From the NCBI RefSeq assembly GCF_030915445.1, contig NZ_CP133264.1, positions 2,666,001 to 2,730,000 of the forward strand: DNA of 64,000 nt, given 5' to 3'. Each line of letters begins with the position of its first letter. The first letter of the stretch is position 1. Shown in pieces: positions 26,839 through 34,666 of the stretch. Source of the stretch: Clostridium sp. OS1-26. GTDB taxonomy: Bacteria > Bacillota > Clostridia > Clostridiales > Clostridiaceae. Under the pieces are notes generated by a model. It made no database searches and was not told the origin of the DNA. It worked only from the letters and a program-made list of their open reading frames with translations. The position numbers and the translations under genes were made by a program.

Positions 26839-27900
26839 ATGAAAAATTCAAATGAGGCAAAAACAACTTCACAATATACCTTGGTTACATCTATTATAGG
26901 AGCTGTTCTAGTTTACTTGTTGATATTAATATTAAACTTACTTAAAAGTCAATCATTTGGAGTAGTAACTGAAATTTTTCCAAAATCAGAGGTACTTATT
27001 AATCTAATATTACTGACTTTGATTGTATACATTATTATAAGTTTGATTCAAGTTGTAGTATTTATATGGCAGTATGCATTAAATATATACGATGAGAAGA
27101 AGTTTGGTGATAGTTTAGTAAGCTATAGTTTTTTAACAACTTTGCAGGTAATATTCTCAAGTTTAGTGGTAACTGTTGTTATGGCTATAGCATCAATAGT
27201 TGGGGATTTTACGGATTTGCCCCTTTTTGTACCTGCTATTATATGCGGGCTTATAGCATTTGGGTTTTATTACTTAAAAAAGAGATTTTCATTTTTAAGT
27301 AAAAGTGCACTTTTTCTTTTGGTTACGGGAACTGTCTTTATGTTCTTAATTAACATTGGATATAGCAAATTGATGGACATGCCTAGACTTGTTTTGCCAA
27401 AAGATAAATATTCATTTAGCGAAAATATTGCGTTGTGTGAATTGGATGGTAAGTATTCGAAAATTTCCAAAGCAAACATATTAAATCTTCAAAAAGATTA
27501 TCAGCCTATTGATGTGGTAGTATACAAAACTGATAACAAAACATATTTAAAAATAGATTTAACGTCTCATTTTATGGTTGAAGGAGAGTATAATTTAATG
27601 GTTACGGTAGATAACAAGAATATAATGAAGAAATTTGTGTATGTGTATGATGGTGGCAAAAATGAATTGCCATTATATGTTAGCAGATATATAGAACAAA
27701 TTAGGTCTGAATTAAAAAGTAAAATTGGTGATAATCCAATTGTTGAAGAGGAATTGAGTATGCTTACTAATGCTTATATTAATAATGATAAAAAACAAGT
27801 AGATAAATGTAACCTGGAATTAAAGAAAATTATTAAGGATAGAACTAACAGAATATTAGATTATATGTATAATGACCCAATAATTGGATTTAAAAAGTAA
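26839..27900 (+). CDS. Island membrane protein of unknown function
   Basis: 353 residues. Four predicted helices in the first half (about 15-37, 51-77, 95-118 and 128-180 including a split pair) are followed by a soluble C-terminal domain of about 160 residues with a beta-rich stretch (PKDKYSFSENIALCELDGKY; FMVEGEYNLMVTVDNKN) and a helical end. AAAAGGAG precedes the ATG at 26839. It stands alone on the plus strand, divergent from the DUF4145 gene. I do not recognise a family; membrane-associated island cargo of this kind is often defensive, but nothing here proves it. Confidence 0.7.
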   Translation: MKNSNEAKTTSQYTLVTSIIGAVLVYLLILILNLLKSQSFGVVTEIFPKSEVLINLILLTLIVYIIISLIQVVVFIWQYALNIYDEKKFGDSLVSYSFLTTLQVIFSSLVVTVVMAIASIVGDFTDLPLFVPAIICGLIAFGFYYLKKRFSFLSKSALFLLVTGTVFMFLINIGYSKLMDMPRLVLPKDKYSFSENIALCELDGKYSKISKANILNLQKDYQPIDVVVYKTDNKTYLKIDLTSHFMVEGEYNLMVTVDNKNIMKKFVYVYDGGKNELPLYVSRYIEQIRSELKSKIGDNPIVEEELSMLTNAYINNDKKQVDKCNLELKKIIKDRTNRILDYMYNDPIIGFKK

Positions 27901-28091
27901 TGGATGATATAACAAGACTATAAATCAGTCTAATAGAATAAAGTTTAAAGAGGATAAATTAAGATTAAGTTATTCACAAAAAAATAATTTTTTTTATTAA
28001 AATTAGAATTTTATCTGGACAAGTTTTAATATTTGTAGTGTATATAAGTATAGATATTGTTCACTTAGTTCATAAAAATTAGTTGCTATAA

Positions 28092-28135
28092 TATAAATAT
28101 AGCCCAATTAATTTAACTACTGGGCTATATTTATA
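28092..28135. terminator. Bidirectional terminator between convergent island genes
   Basis: A perfect 15-bp stem (28092-28106 / 28121-28135) with GCCCA/TGGGC at the tip, between the membrane-protein gene and the MBL gene. Confidence 0.85.
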
Positions 28136-28145
28136 TTAAGAATTA

Positions 28146-29078
28146 TTAATTATCAGTTTTATTTGTTTTACTTGGTTTTCCAGGCTTATAATCTCCAGAT
28201 TTAACGTTAAAACTAATATTTTTGCCATCAGAAGTACAAATTATATTTCCACTCTCATCTGTTCTGTAAAGAGGAATATGCTTCTTTTCTAGTTTCTTCA
28301 TAGTTACATCATGCGGATGACCATAATCGTTATCTTTACCGCATGACACTACAGCGTATTTAGGGTTAACTTTATCTAAAAACTCAGCACTCGTTGAAGA
28401 GAAGCTTCCATGATGTCCTAACTTTAAAACATCTGCTGATACATCCAATCCTTTTGATAATATTTCCTTCTCAGACAAGTTTTCTGCATCTCCTGTAAAT
28501 AAAAATTTATTGCTTCCATAAGTTAACTTAATAACTATAGAATAATCATTAATGTTCTGATATTTAGAACTATTCGGAGCTAGTATTTCGCAATTAGCAT
28601 CTCCTAATTTAAAAGTTGAACCAACTATAGGAGTAGTAATTTTTAAGTTCTTAGCTTTTAAAGCGTTAATTACATCAGCGAATGTCTTAGTTGTAGTTGT
28701 TACTTTAGGCATATACACTGTTCCAATATCAAAATTCTTAATTACTGCATCAAGACCTCCAATATGGTCTTCATGAGGATGAGTACCTACTATGTAATCC
28801 AAATGTTTAATATCTTGTTTATTTAAGTAGTCTACCATTAATTTTTCATCTTCATTGGTTCCTGCGTCAATTAGCATATGGTGTGTACCTTGTTGAATTA
28901 AAATTCCATCACCTTGTCCTACATTAATGTAATGAACTTTTAACTGACCACTGGGCACAGTTGTTGTAGAAGTACTTTGGTTATTAGTAGTATTTGTAGT
29001 TTGTGTGTTTCCACAACCAGTAATAATAAAAATAGCAATTGTAAATATTGATAGTAAGTAGACAATTCGTTTTTTCAT
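28146..29078 (-). CDS. ComEC-like metallo-beta-lactamase-fold lipoprotein
   Basis: 310 residues. Signal peptide and lipobox (FIITGCG), then a Ser/Thr/Asn-rich spacer, then the MBL fold: YINVGQGDGILIQQGTHHML, metal site THPHEDHIGG, FTGDAENLSEKEIL and LGHHGSFSSTSAEFL. This is the ComEC/Rec2 C-terminal type, which acts as an exported nuclease or phosphodiesterase in related proteins. It would be anchored on the outer face of the membrane. The ATG at 29078 follows AAAGGAG. Similar genes occur widely in Clostridia, so it is plausible but not certain island cargo. Confidence 0.88.
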   Translation of the reverse strand: MKKRIVYLLSIFTIAIFIITGCGNTQTTNTTNNQSTSTTTVPSGQLKVHYINVGQGDGILIQQGTHHMLIDAGTNEDEKLMVDYLNKQDIKHLDYIVGTHPHEDHIGGLDAVIKNFDIGTVYMPKVTTTTKTFADVINALKAKNLKITTPIVGSTFKLGDANCEILAPNSSKYQNINDYSIVIKLTYGSNKFLFTGDAENLSEKEILSKGLDVSADVLKLGHHGSFSSTSAEFLDKVNPKYAVVSCGKDNDYGHPHDVTMKKLEKKHIPLYRTDESGNIICTSDGKNISFNVKSGDYKPGKPSKTNKTDN

Positions 29079-29442
29079 ATTTAGGTCTCCTTTTTTTAAA
29101 GTTATGTATATAAACATAATTATAAATACCATAGAGAGTATTCATAATTAATGATTGCAACAAAATTCTTATGATTTGAACTAGATATTTTACAATTGGT
29201 TATTATCATTCATATAAATTATATACGAACCTATGTTCTGTGTAAATACTAGATTTATTTCATAAGTATACATATGTTATCAACAATTAGTAAAAATCGT
29301 AATAAAACAGTAAAAAGTTAAACGAATTTCTCTGTATTTGTAAAATTTATATTTGAAACAAATAGAATAGAAATTTTATCTATAAAATGTTCTTTGTAAA
29401 TGCTCTAGTTTTATAGAGAATAAAATAACTAATTGAGATAAT

Positions 29443-29492
29443 TAATATTAAAAAAAGTTGTAACTTATTAGATACAACTTTTTTTAATATTA
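29443..29492. repeat. Perfect 20-bp inverted repeat, 10-base loop
   Basis: Arms at 29443-29462 and 29473-29492 are exact reverse complements with A7/T7 tracts, so it could terminate transcription both ways. It abuts the point where the coding frame of the following zinc-ribbon gene begins, suggesting that it truncated that gene. The rest of 29079-29442 shows nothing recognisable. Confidence 0.75.
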
Positions 29493-29493
29493 G

Positions 29494-29773
29494 AATTATT
29501 TCTTTACAAAAAGCCAATGAATTAAAGGAACTTTTTGAAAGTTTAGGCGCTATAATGAAGGTTACTTCCATGAGTGAGGGGCAGGACAGGTTGGTCTATG
29601 AGACAAATAACAGTAAAGTTAAAAATTCAATCAAATGTCCTAATTGTAAATCGCCTAATGTAAAGAAGATAAGTGGATTAAGTAAAGCTGGTTCTGTAGC
29701 ACTATTTGGTATTTTTGCTTTGGGTAAGGTTAGTAAAACATATGAATGCAACAGCTGTGGTTATAGGTGGTAA
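29494..29773 (+). pseudogene. Zinc-ribbon protein gene, apparently truncated at its 5' end
   Basis: From 29555 an ATG gives 72 residues with a C-terminal zinc ribbon (CPNCKSPNVKK ... YECNSCGYRW) around a hydrophobic stretch (GSVALFGIFALGKV). The frame stays open upstream and reads SLQKANELKELFESLGAIMK, which resembles the end of a ribosomal L7/L12-like domain. No ribosome site precedes the available ATGs. A perfect hairpin lies exactly where the rest of the N-terminus should be. I interpret this as a 5'-truncated gene; a short functional product from 29555 or 29573 cannot be excluded. Confidence 0.55.
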
Positions 29774-29816
29774 GTCTTATTAATAAATTTATGTACATAC
29801 ATAAGTTCTATTTTTT

Positions 29817-29848
29817 AAAGCATCTATTTTATTAGTAGGTGCTTTTTT
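29817..29848 (+). terminator. Terminator after the zinc-ribbon gene
   Basis: AAAGCATCTA / TAGGTGCTTT followed by T6. The rest of the 29774-30163 gap holds only AT-rich DNA. Confidence 0.75.
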
Positions 29849-30127
29849 AATGCAATTAGTATGAATATCAGCTAAATATTTAGTAAAACACAAGATTATT
29901 GAATTCAATAAAATCGAAATTTTATGTATCTTTACAACTAAATCTAGAGTACAGGATAATATGCTAAGAACTTTATTAATATATAAATAAGAGATATTAA
30001 ATAAATTTACAGATTTATATGTAGTTATACATCAAGTTCTTGATGCTAGCTAATGAATCTAGCATATGAAAAACTATTTAAGGATTATTAGAATAAATAA
30101 AATTTAAATTGCAAGTGAGTAACAGAA

Positions 30128-30157
30128 AAATCCTAGAGAAACAACTCTTTAGGATTT
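30128..30157 (-). terminator. Terminator of the 565-residue island gene
   Basis: On the minus strand AAATCCTAAAGAG / CTCTAGGATTT followed by T's, a few bases past the stop at 30164. Confidence 0.75.
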
Positions 30158-30163
30158 ATATTT

Positions 30164-31861
30164 CTATGTATTTTTTACATATATATTAGCTTGTTTCAAG
30201 ATTGGAGTCTTGATATTAATAGAAAGCTTATCTCCTTTTTTAGCAGTAGTGACTACTTTACCATCAACCATCATTTCATCTACATTTATTTTAAAATAAT
30301 CGTTTCCATTTTCAATTATTAGTTCATCACCAATATTTATATTATCAGCTTCTAAATAAAAACAAGATATTTTATGATTATCAAATTGATGTTGTATTTT
30401 ACCAATGAACTGCCAAGGTGCGGGTAAAGCATTAAATAAACCTTTAGTATGAAGACCAGTATCTATATCGTTAAAGGTAATCAACCCTCCTTGAAGTAGA
30501 CGTACTGATTTATAAAGCTCCCAAGTAGAAACAAGGGTATAGCTATCACCATTTGCATCAGATATTTGTTGTTCCGTAAATGCAGGATAAGGTCTTTCAA
30601 GTGGAGCTTTCAATTTATGGTGATTAACAATTAAAATACCATGTATATCTGTTCTGTTTTCATTTCGCATGTTTCTACTTGTATACTTAACTAGAGCTTG
30701 GCAATCATCTTCTGTTGGGTTACCATTATGCCCCTTTATTTCTACTACCGTAAATTGTCCATTATCTAATACTCTCAAATCTTCCTGTCTATTGCCTTCA
30801 ACTAAATCATCAACATTAACAACACTTTTATAACCAATATATTCTAGAGTTTTTTTTACGTTATCTACTAGGAAATCATCATATCCATCTGAGGTTAATA
30901 AATTGGTTAAAAACTCATATTCGGATTTTTTATTAACAATCTCTTTTTCAAGTTCTTTTAGTTTTTGTTCATATTCTTTTATTAGATTTTCTTTATTTTC
31001 ATTTAATTTATTTACCTCTGGTAATATGTATTCTTCAGTATCTATCCAGCTATTTTTTACGAAGTTAGGAAACAGTTCTGGTTTTAATAATGGAAGAAAT
31101 TCATTTATTAAATTCTTGATAGGCTTATATAAATCTTTAAATTGAGGTAAAACGATTAAATATCCGTAGTTGTTTTTTGAACCATACATTTTTAATAAGG
31201 CAATTATTTCGTTAAAACTATTTTTACATATTATTGATGAACTGTCTGTATTATATGCAGTAAAAGTGCAGTGGTACGAAACTTCATCTTCACAATTGGA
31301 GAATATAGTTCTGTATAACTTTTCAGTTTCATTTCTAAAATATATTTCTTTACCACTTACACAATTAGTAGGTTTAATAATGTTATCTGGTATCCAATCA
31401 TAATTGGATATTTCTATAGTTTTTTTATATTCTACTTGTCCAAATTCGTAATTCACAGGATAATATATTGCTGTATCTAATTTATCAGCAAAAACAATTA
31501 ATATATTACCATTATCTAAAAACTTATTAAAATTATCCCTATGTATTCTTGAAGACAAATATCTAGGATTAAATATGCTACTTCCATTAGGCATGATAAA
31601 ACCTTGGTGGTCACCATTATTTGGATTGGATTGAAGCGGATTTACACCATAAGAGTCACCCTCTTTCATATCTACAATTATAATATCTTTTTCTGTTAAG
31701 TAAGGTAAAGAATGATTTGAACCACATTCAAAAGACTTATCTTCCCTATACCTCTTACCAAAAGTACCAGTAGCAATATTGAATCCGTCACTAGTGAGAT
31801 TTTTTTCTGTATAGTTATCAACGTCAACTAATAAAATCTTTGGAAGTTCATATTTACACAT
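30164..31861 (-). CDS. Large island protein with restriction-nuclease-like core
   Basis: 565 residues, multi-domain. Residues 1-280 form an alpha/beta region (ILLVDVDNYTEKNL; NILIVFADKLD) resembling no family I can name. A coiled coil follows at about 283-330. The segment 340-430 looks like a PD-(D/E)xK nuclease: YIGYKSVVNVDDLVEG, a conserved acidic residue near 361 (QEDLRVLD), then TVVEIKG (Glu374, Lys376) and a downstream QALVKYTSRN helix. The C-terminal 70 residues (NIGDELIIENGNDYF; AKKGDKLSINI) look like a small beta barrel. The ATG follows GAGGTG. A defence role is plausible from fold and location but is inference. Confidence 0.75.
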   Translation of the reverse strand: MCKYELPKILLVDVDNYTEKNLTSDGFNIATGTFGKRYREDKSFECGSNHSLPYLTEKDIIIVDMKEGDSYGVNPLQSNPNNGDHQGFIMPNGSSIFNPRYLSSRIHRDNFNKFLDNGNILIVFADKLDTAIYYPVNYEFGQVEYKKTIEISNYDWIPDNIIKPTNCVSGKEIYFRNETEKLYRTIFSNCEDEVSYHCTFTAYNTDSSSIICKNSFNEIIALLKMYGSKNNYGYLIVLPQFKDLYKPIKNLINEFLPLLKPELFPNFVKNSWIDTEEYILPEVNKLNENKENLIKEYEQKLKELEKEIVNKKSEYEFLTNLLTSDGYDDFLVDNVKKTLEYIGYKSVVNVDDLVEGNRQEDLRVLDNGQFTVVEIKGHNGNPTEDDCQALVKYTSRNMRNENRTDIHGILIVNHHKLKAPLERPYPAFTEQQISDANGDSYTLVSTWELYKSVRLLQGGLITFNDIDTGLHTKGLFNALPAPWQFIGKIQHQFDNHKISCFYLEADNINIGDELIIENGNDYFKINVDEMMVDGKVVTTAKKGDKLSINIKTPILKQANIYVKNT

Positions 31862-32083
31862 AATAAATCACCTCAAAACAATATATAAATTACTATATTA
31901 TACCAAAATATTTCGTAAAACTATAATATACATGTAGAAATTCCATAATAAATGTTGACCAAATAAATAATGAAATTTATAATAAATACTTTTTATAATA
32001 TTTCGAAAGGATTTCCAAAGTAGCTTCGAAGGTATGCTACAAAATATATCGAAAGATACTACTATTGCAGGTGTTGAAAATAT

Positions 32084-32239
32084 TCACCAGACGGAATGAC
32101 TTCAGATTGAGCTAAGATACCATATGAAGTATTAGATAAAGTTTCAAGAAGAATTGTTAACGGAGTTCAGGGAGTAAATAGAATAGTTTACGATATAACT
32201 TCAAATACATCAGTAATTATTGAGAGTAAAAGCTGTTAA
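32084..32239 (+). pseudogene. guaA: Decayed 3' end of guaA (GMP synthase)
   Basis: 52 codons read SPDGMTSD, then a TGA in place of the conserved Trp, then [20 protein letters not shown] and [11 protein letters not shown], the highly conserved C-terminus of GMP synthase. The usual KPPATIEWE ending is replaced by [11 protein letters not shown]; loss of TGGG just before the original stop explains it. No upstream part of guaA is present, so this is a displaced 3' fragment like those carried by islands that integrate at guaA. Confidence 0.78.
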
Positions 32240-32251
32240 ATATTATTAAAG

Positions 32252-32277
32252 AAGGCAAATAAAATTGCCTTTTTTTA
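32252..32277 (+). terminator. Terminator after the guaA relic
   Basis: AAGGCAA / TTGCCTT followed by T7. Confidence 0.75.
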
Positions 32278-32497
32278 TTATGAAACGAATAATGGAATAA
32301 ACAATTTATGAAAGTGGGTGTATTATACGCTGTAAAATAAATTGTAGGAGGTTATTTGTGAATATACCAATAATTTTAAATGTTTTCTGTTATGGCTTCT
32401 GCAACTTACTTATAGTATAATGGATATAACAGTAAAATCGTATGCACCGATACTGCTTATTTTAATAAAGGTGCTTTAAACCGTTGAAAATACTATA

Positions 32498-32614
32498 TAG
32501 CTTTGAGATAAAAACACGATTCGGTTGGTAGTCCGAATGCGGATAAATCCGTCAGTAACCTGCCCTCCTGGGGTTGTCCCTTCTCTATTTAAGCTTAATA
32601 ACAGGAGGATAAAA
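32498..32614 (+). promoter_or_regulatory. yjdF (azaaromatic) riboswitch, right copy, upstream of yjdF
   Basis: Conserved leader directly in front of yjdF, ending in the ribosome site ACAGGAGGAT seven bases before the ATG. The known yjdF RNA binds diverse azaaromatic compounds and regulates this gene, mostly at translation initiation. It is identical to the left copy except at two positions. Confidence 0.87.
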
Positions 32615-33021
32615 ATGATTAAACTTACAGTTTTTTTGATGATCCATTTTGGGTAGGAGTTTTTGAAAGGCTTGAGGAAGATAAGCTTGAAATTTGCAGA
32701 ATAGTTTTTGGGCAGGAGCCTAAAGATAATGAAATATATGAGTTTATCTTAAAAAACTTTTATAAACTTCAATTTAGCAATTCCATATCAGTTGATGTAA
32801 AAGTAGAAACTAAAGTTAATCCTAAAAGAATGCAAAGAAAAGTTAAACGAGCTTTACAGGACAAAGGTATTGGAACGAAGGCACAGCAGGCATTAAAGCT
32901 TGATTGTGAAACTAGAAAAATTGAACGCAAAATGTTATCAAAGGAAAAACGTGAGAGAGAAGAAGAAATTAAATTTCAAAAGAAACAAGAAAAGAAAAAG
33001 CAGAAGAAAAAAGGCCATTAA
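32615..33021 (+). pseudogene. yjdF: YjdF family protein (DUF2992), frame break at codons 7-8
   Basis: ATG behind the riboswitch ribosome site gives MIKLTVF, but with seven T's (32631-32637) the frame then stops at once. With eight T's it continues DDPFWVGVFERLEEDKLEIC, FGQEPKDNEIYEFIL and a lysine-rich tail to the stop at 33021, 135 residues, the normal YjdF layout. So either one T is missing from the sequence, or the gene is off and could be phase-variable or slippage-expressed. Function is unknown; it is the sole regular target of the azaaromatic riboswitch. A terminator follows. Confidence 0.85.
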
Positions 33022-33029
33022 TAAAGTGA

Positions 33030-33072
33030 AAAACACTTAGGGAGTAAAACATCCTTAGGTGTTTTTCTCTTT
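33030..33072 (+). terminator. Terminator after yjdF
   Basis: AACACTTAGG / CCTTAGGTGTT followed by T's. It is almost identical in sequence to the terminator at 37029-37067. Confidence 0.85.
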
Positions 33073-33118
33073 TAATCTAATATATATCGCTGAAATCTTA
33101 TGAGGAAATTATAAATTT

Positions 33119-33162
33119 CTTAATAAATCTTAAGATTTATTTGTACAGATATTTAAGAATTC
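33119..33162 (+). promoter_or_regulatory. CTTAA direct-repeat boxes upstream of the VTT gene
   Basis: CTTAA at 33119-33123 and 33129-33133 (10-bp period), plus TTTAAGAATTC at 33152-33162. Related TTAAG boxes with the same period lie at 33916-33930 before the methyltransferase/VanRS operon. Candidate sites for the OmpR-type regulator. Confidence 0.5.
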
Positions 33163-33207
33163 ACATCTACAATAGTAATTAGAAATTACATGTGAGGTGA
33201 ATTTGAT

Positions 33208-33849
33208 ATGAAAAAAATTAGTAAGTTTTTAGTAATAGCAGTTTGGGCCACATTGATATATATTTTTTATAAACTTAATCTATTGAATGGGAATATGGGT
33301 AATTTAAATAAGTTTCTTGACAGTTTTGGCAGCTATAAAGTAATACTATTTATTACGTTATCTACTATACGGGTAGCCGCTTTAATCCCTAGTGTAGCAT
33401 TCATGATTTTGGGTGGTATTATGTTTAATCCGCTAGAAGCTTTTGCTCTTACCTTAGTTTCAGTTATACTTAGTGAAAGTATTATATATGTAGCATCAAA
33501 GGCTCTAGTTAGCTCAAGTATTCAAAGATATTTAGTTAACAAATATCCTAAACTATATAACCTATTACTTAAAAATAGTACGAGAATTTTAGCAATTGGT
33601 ATATTGTGTCCATTAGCTCCCTCCGATGTAGCTTGTTTTTTAGCTAGTTCTGCAGGGTTAAACTATAGAAAGTTTATCCTCACAGTGGTACTAGCAAATA
33701 TGCCACTGATGTTATTGTATAGTTTTCTTGGAGGCAGTATTTTATCTCCTAACAATAACACCATAGTAACTGGGATAATTATTTTAATTATAACTATATA
33801 CTCAATGTGGCTATGGAATAAGGAGCAAAAACAATATAAATCAATCTAG
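33208..33849 (+). CDS. TVP38/TMEM64 (VTT domain) membrane protein
   Basis: 213 residues with about six hydrophobic segments and the VTT core: RVAALIPSVAFMILGGIMFNPLEAF, a conserved FNP/G-type re-entrant segment, then LCPLAPSDVACFLASSAGLNYRKF. Such proteins move lipids between membrane leaflets or are DedA relatives. The ATG follows GAGGTGA. Its promoter has boxes shared with the methyltransferase/two-component operon next door, suggesting a common envelope-stress response. Confidence 0.88.
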   Translation: MKKISKFLVIAVWATLIYIFYKLNLLNGNMGNLNKFLDSFGSYKVILFITLSTIRVAALIPSVAFMILGGIMFNPLEAFALTLVSVILSESIIYVASKALVSSSIQRYLVNKYPKLYNLLLKNSTRILAIGILCPLAPSDVACFLASSAGLNYRKFILTVVLANMPLMLLYSFLGGSILSPNNNTIVTGIIILIITIYSMWLWNKEQKQYKSI

Positions 33850-33851
33850 AT

Positions 33852-33879
33852 AAAAGGTCCAAATTTTGGATCTTTTTAT
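33852..33879 (+). terminator. Terminator after the VTT gene
   Basis: AAAGGTCC / GGATCTTT around a short AT loop, then T5. Confidence 0.75.
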
Positions 33880-33915
33880 TAATTTATAGAAACATTAGAA
33901 AAACTTTAAATAAAT

Positions 33916-33930
33916 TTAAGAATTCTTAAG
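33916..33930. promoter_or_regulatory. TTAAG direct-repeat box upstream of the methyltransferase operon
   Basis: TTAAG at 33916-33920 and 33926-33930, ten bases apart. The reverse complement aligns with the box at 33119-33133 (TTC[C/T]TTAA..TCTTAA..TTTA). Confidence 0.5.
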
Positions 33931-34087
33931 GAATTTTCTAATGGAAATTTAATATTTGTACTTTATACTAAGCCTGTAAGTGAGTTTAAACAGATAGGCA
34001 GTTATAAATTGTTTATCTGCTAAAGAATACAGGAGGCATAACAATTTGTAATTGTTATGTACCCCAAAGGAATACGGGAGGGTTATT

Positions 34088-34648
34088 ATGAAATGGGTAA
34101 AATTTTTGATAGAGTATGTTAAGTCACCAAGAACTGTAGGAGCTGTAGCACCTAGTTCAGAAAAGCTTGCGGATAGAATGGTTAATGACATAGACTTTAA
34201 AAATGCAAAATGTATTGTGGAATATGGTCCAGGTACGGGAGTTTTTACAGACAAGCTTGTAAAGAATAAAGGAAAAAACACAATATTAATATTGCTTGAA
34301 TATAACCAAGAATTTTGTAAAGAACTAAAGAAGAAGTATAATAAGTATGATAATATATTAATAATAAATGATTCAGCACAAAATATAGATAAATACCTGA
34401 GAGAATATGATATTGAAAAAGTAGACTATGTAGTTTCAGGATTACCTTTTGCAAGCTTGCCTAAAGATGTATCTAGTGAAATATTGAAGAAAACAAGAAC
34501 TGTATTAAGAAATGGTGGATTGTTTATTACATTTCAGTATACTTTACTAAAGAAAGAGTATATTGCCAGTTATTTTAAGGATATAGATTATGAAAGGGTT
34601 CTACTTAATGTTCCACCAGCATATGTCTTAAAGTGCCAAAATGTTTAA
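34088..34648 (+). CDS. Class I SAM-dependent methyltransferase (phospholipid N-methyltransferase-like)
   Basis: 186 residues: KFLIEYVKSPRTVGAVAPSS at the start is typical of PmtA-like lipid methyltransferases and KsgA-like relatives; the SAM site is CIVEYGPGTGVFTDKL. Later, VVSGLPFASLP matches motif IV. The likely substrate is phosphatidylethanolamine or another lipid, not established. GGGAGGG precedes the ATG at 34088, and the longer upstream frame lacks a site. It is the first gene of an operon with a response regulator and a kinase, close to a VTT lipid-type membrane protein. Confidence 0.85.
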   Translation: MKWVKFLIEYVKSPRTVGAVAPSSEKLADRMVNDIDFKNAKCIVEYGPGTGVFTDKLVKNKGKNTILILLEYNQEFCKELKKKYNKYDNILIINDSAQNIDKYLREYDIEKVDYVVSGLPFASLPKDVSSEILKKTRTVLRNGGLFITFQYTLLKKEYIASYFKDIDYERVLLNVPPAYVLKCQNV

Positions 34649-34666
34649 TTTGAAAGGGGTCTGATT

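Larger units (their letters stand above)
31862..32497. other. Right end of the island, non-coding with relics
   Basis: AT-rich promoter region of the 565-aa gene, a guaA 3' relic (32084-32239), a terminator (32252-32277) and a 20-codon ORF behind AGGAGG (GTG at 32358, MNIPIILNVFCYGFCNLLIV-like). A TATAAT at 32416-32421 may serve the right riboswitch copy. Confidence 0.5.
22461..32636. mobile_element. Genomic island of about 10 kb inserted at the 5' end of yjdF, bounded by 139-bp direct repeats
   Basis: The repeats at 22461-22599 and 32498-32636 contain the yjdF riboswitch, the ribosome site and the first codons up to the T run. A tyrosine recombinase gene lies just inside the left end. The interior holds sparse, mostly leftward cargo genes, long AT-rich gaps and decayed fragments. 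Outside are an ABC importer (left) and the rest of yjdF plus core genes (right). Crossover probably occurred at ATTAAACTTACAGTTTTTT. This is integration by inference; no empty site is available for comparison. Confidence 0.75.

Noticed and set aside
32084..32239. TGA in the guaA relic read as selenocysteine
   Set aside because: The position is a conserved Trp in GMP synthase, there is no SECIS-like hairpin, and the 5' two-thirds of the gene is missing; decay is simpler.
22461..32636. Simple tandem duplication of yjdF instead of an island
   Set aside because: Only the leader and first codons are repeated, the copies are 10 kb apart, and an integrase gene adjoins one of them.
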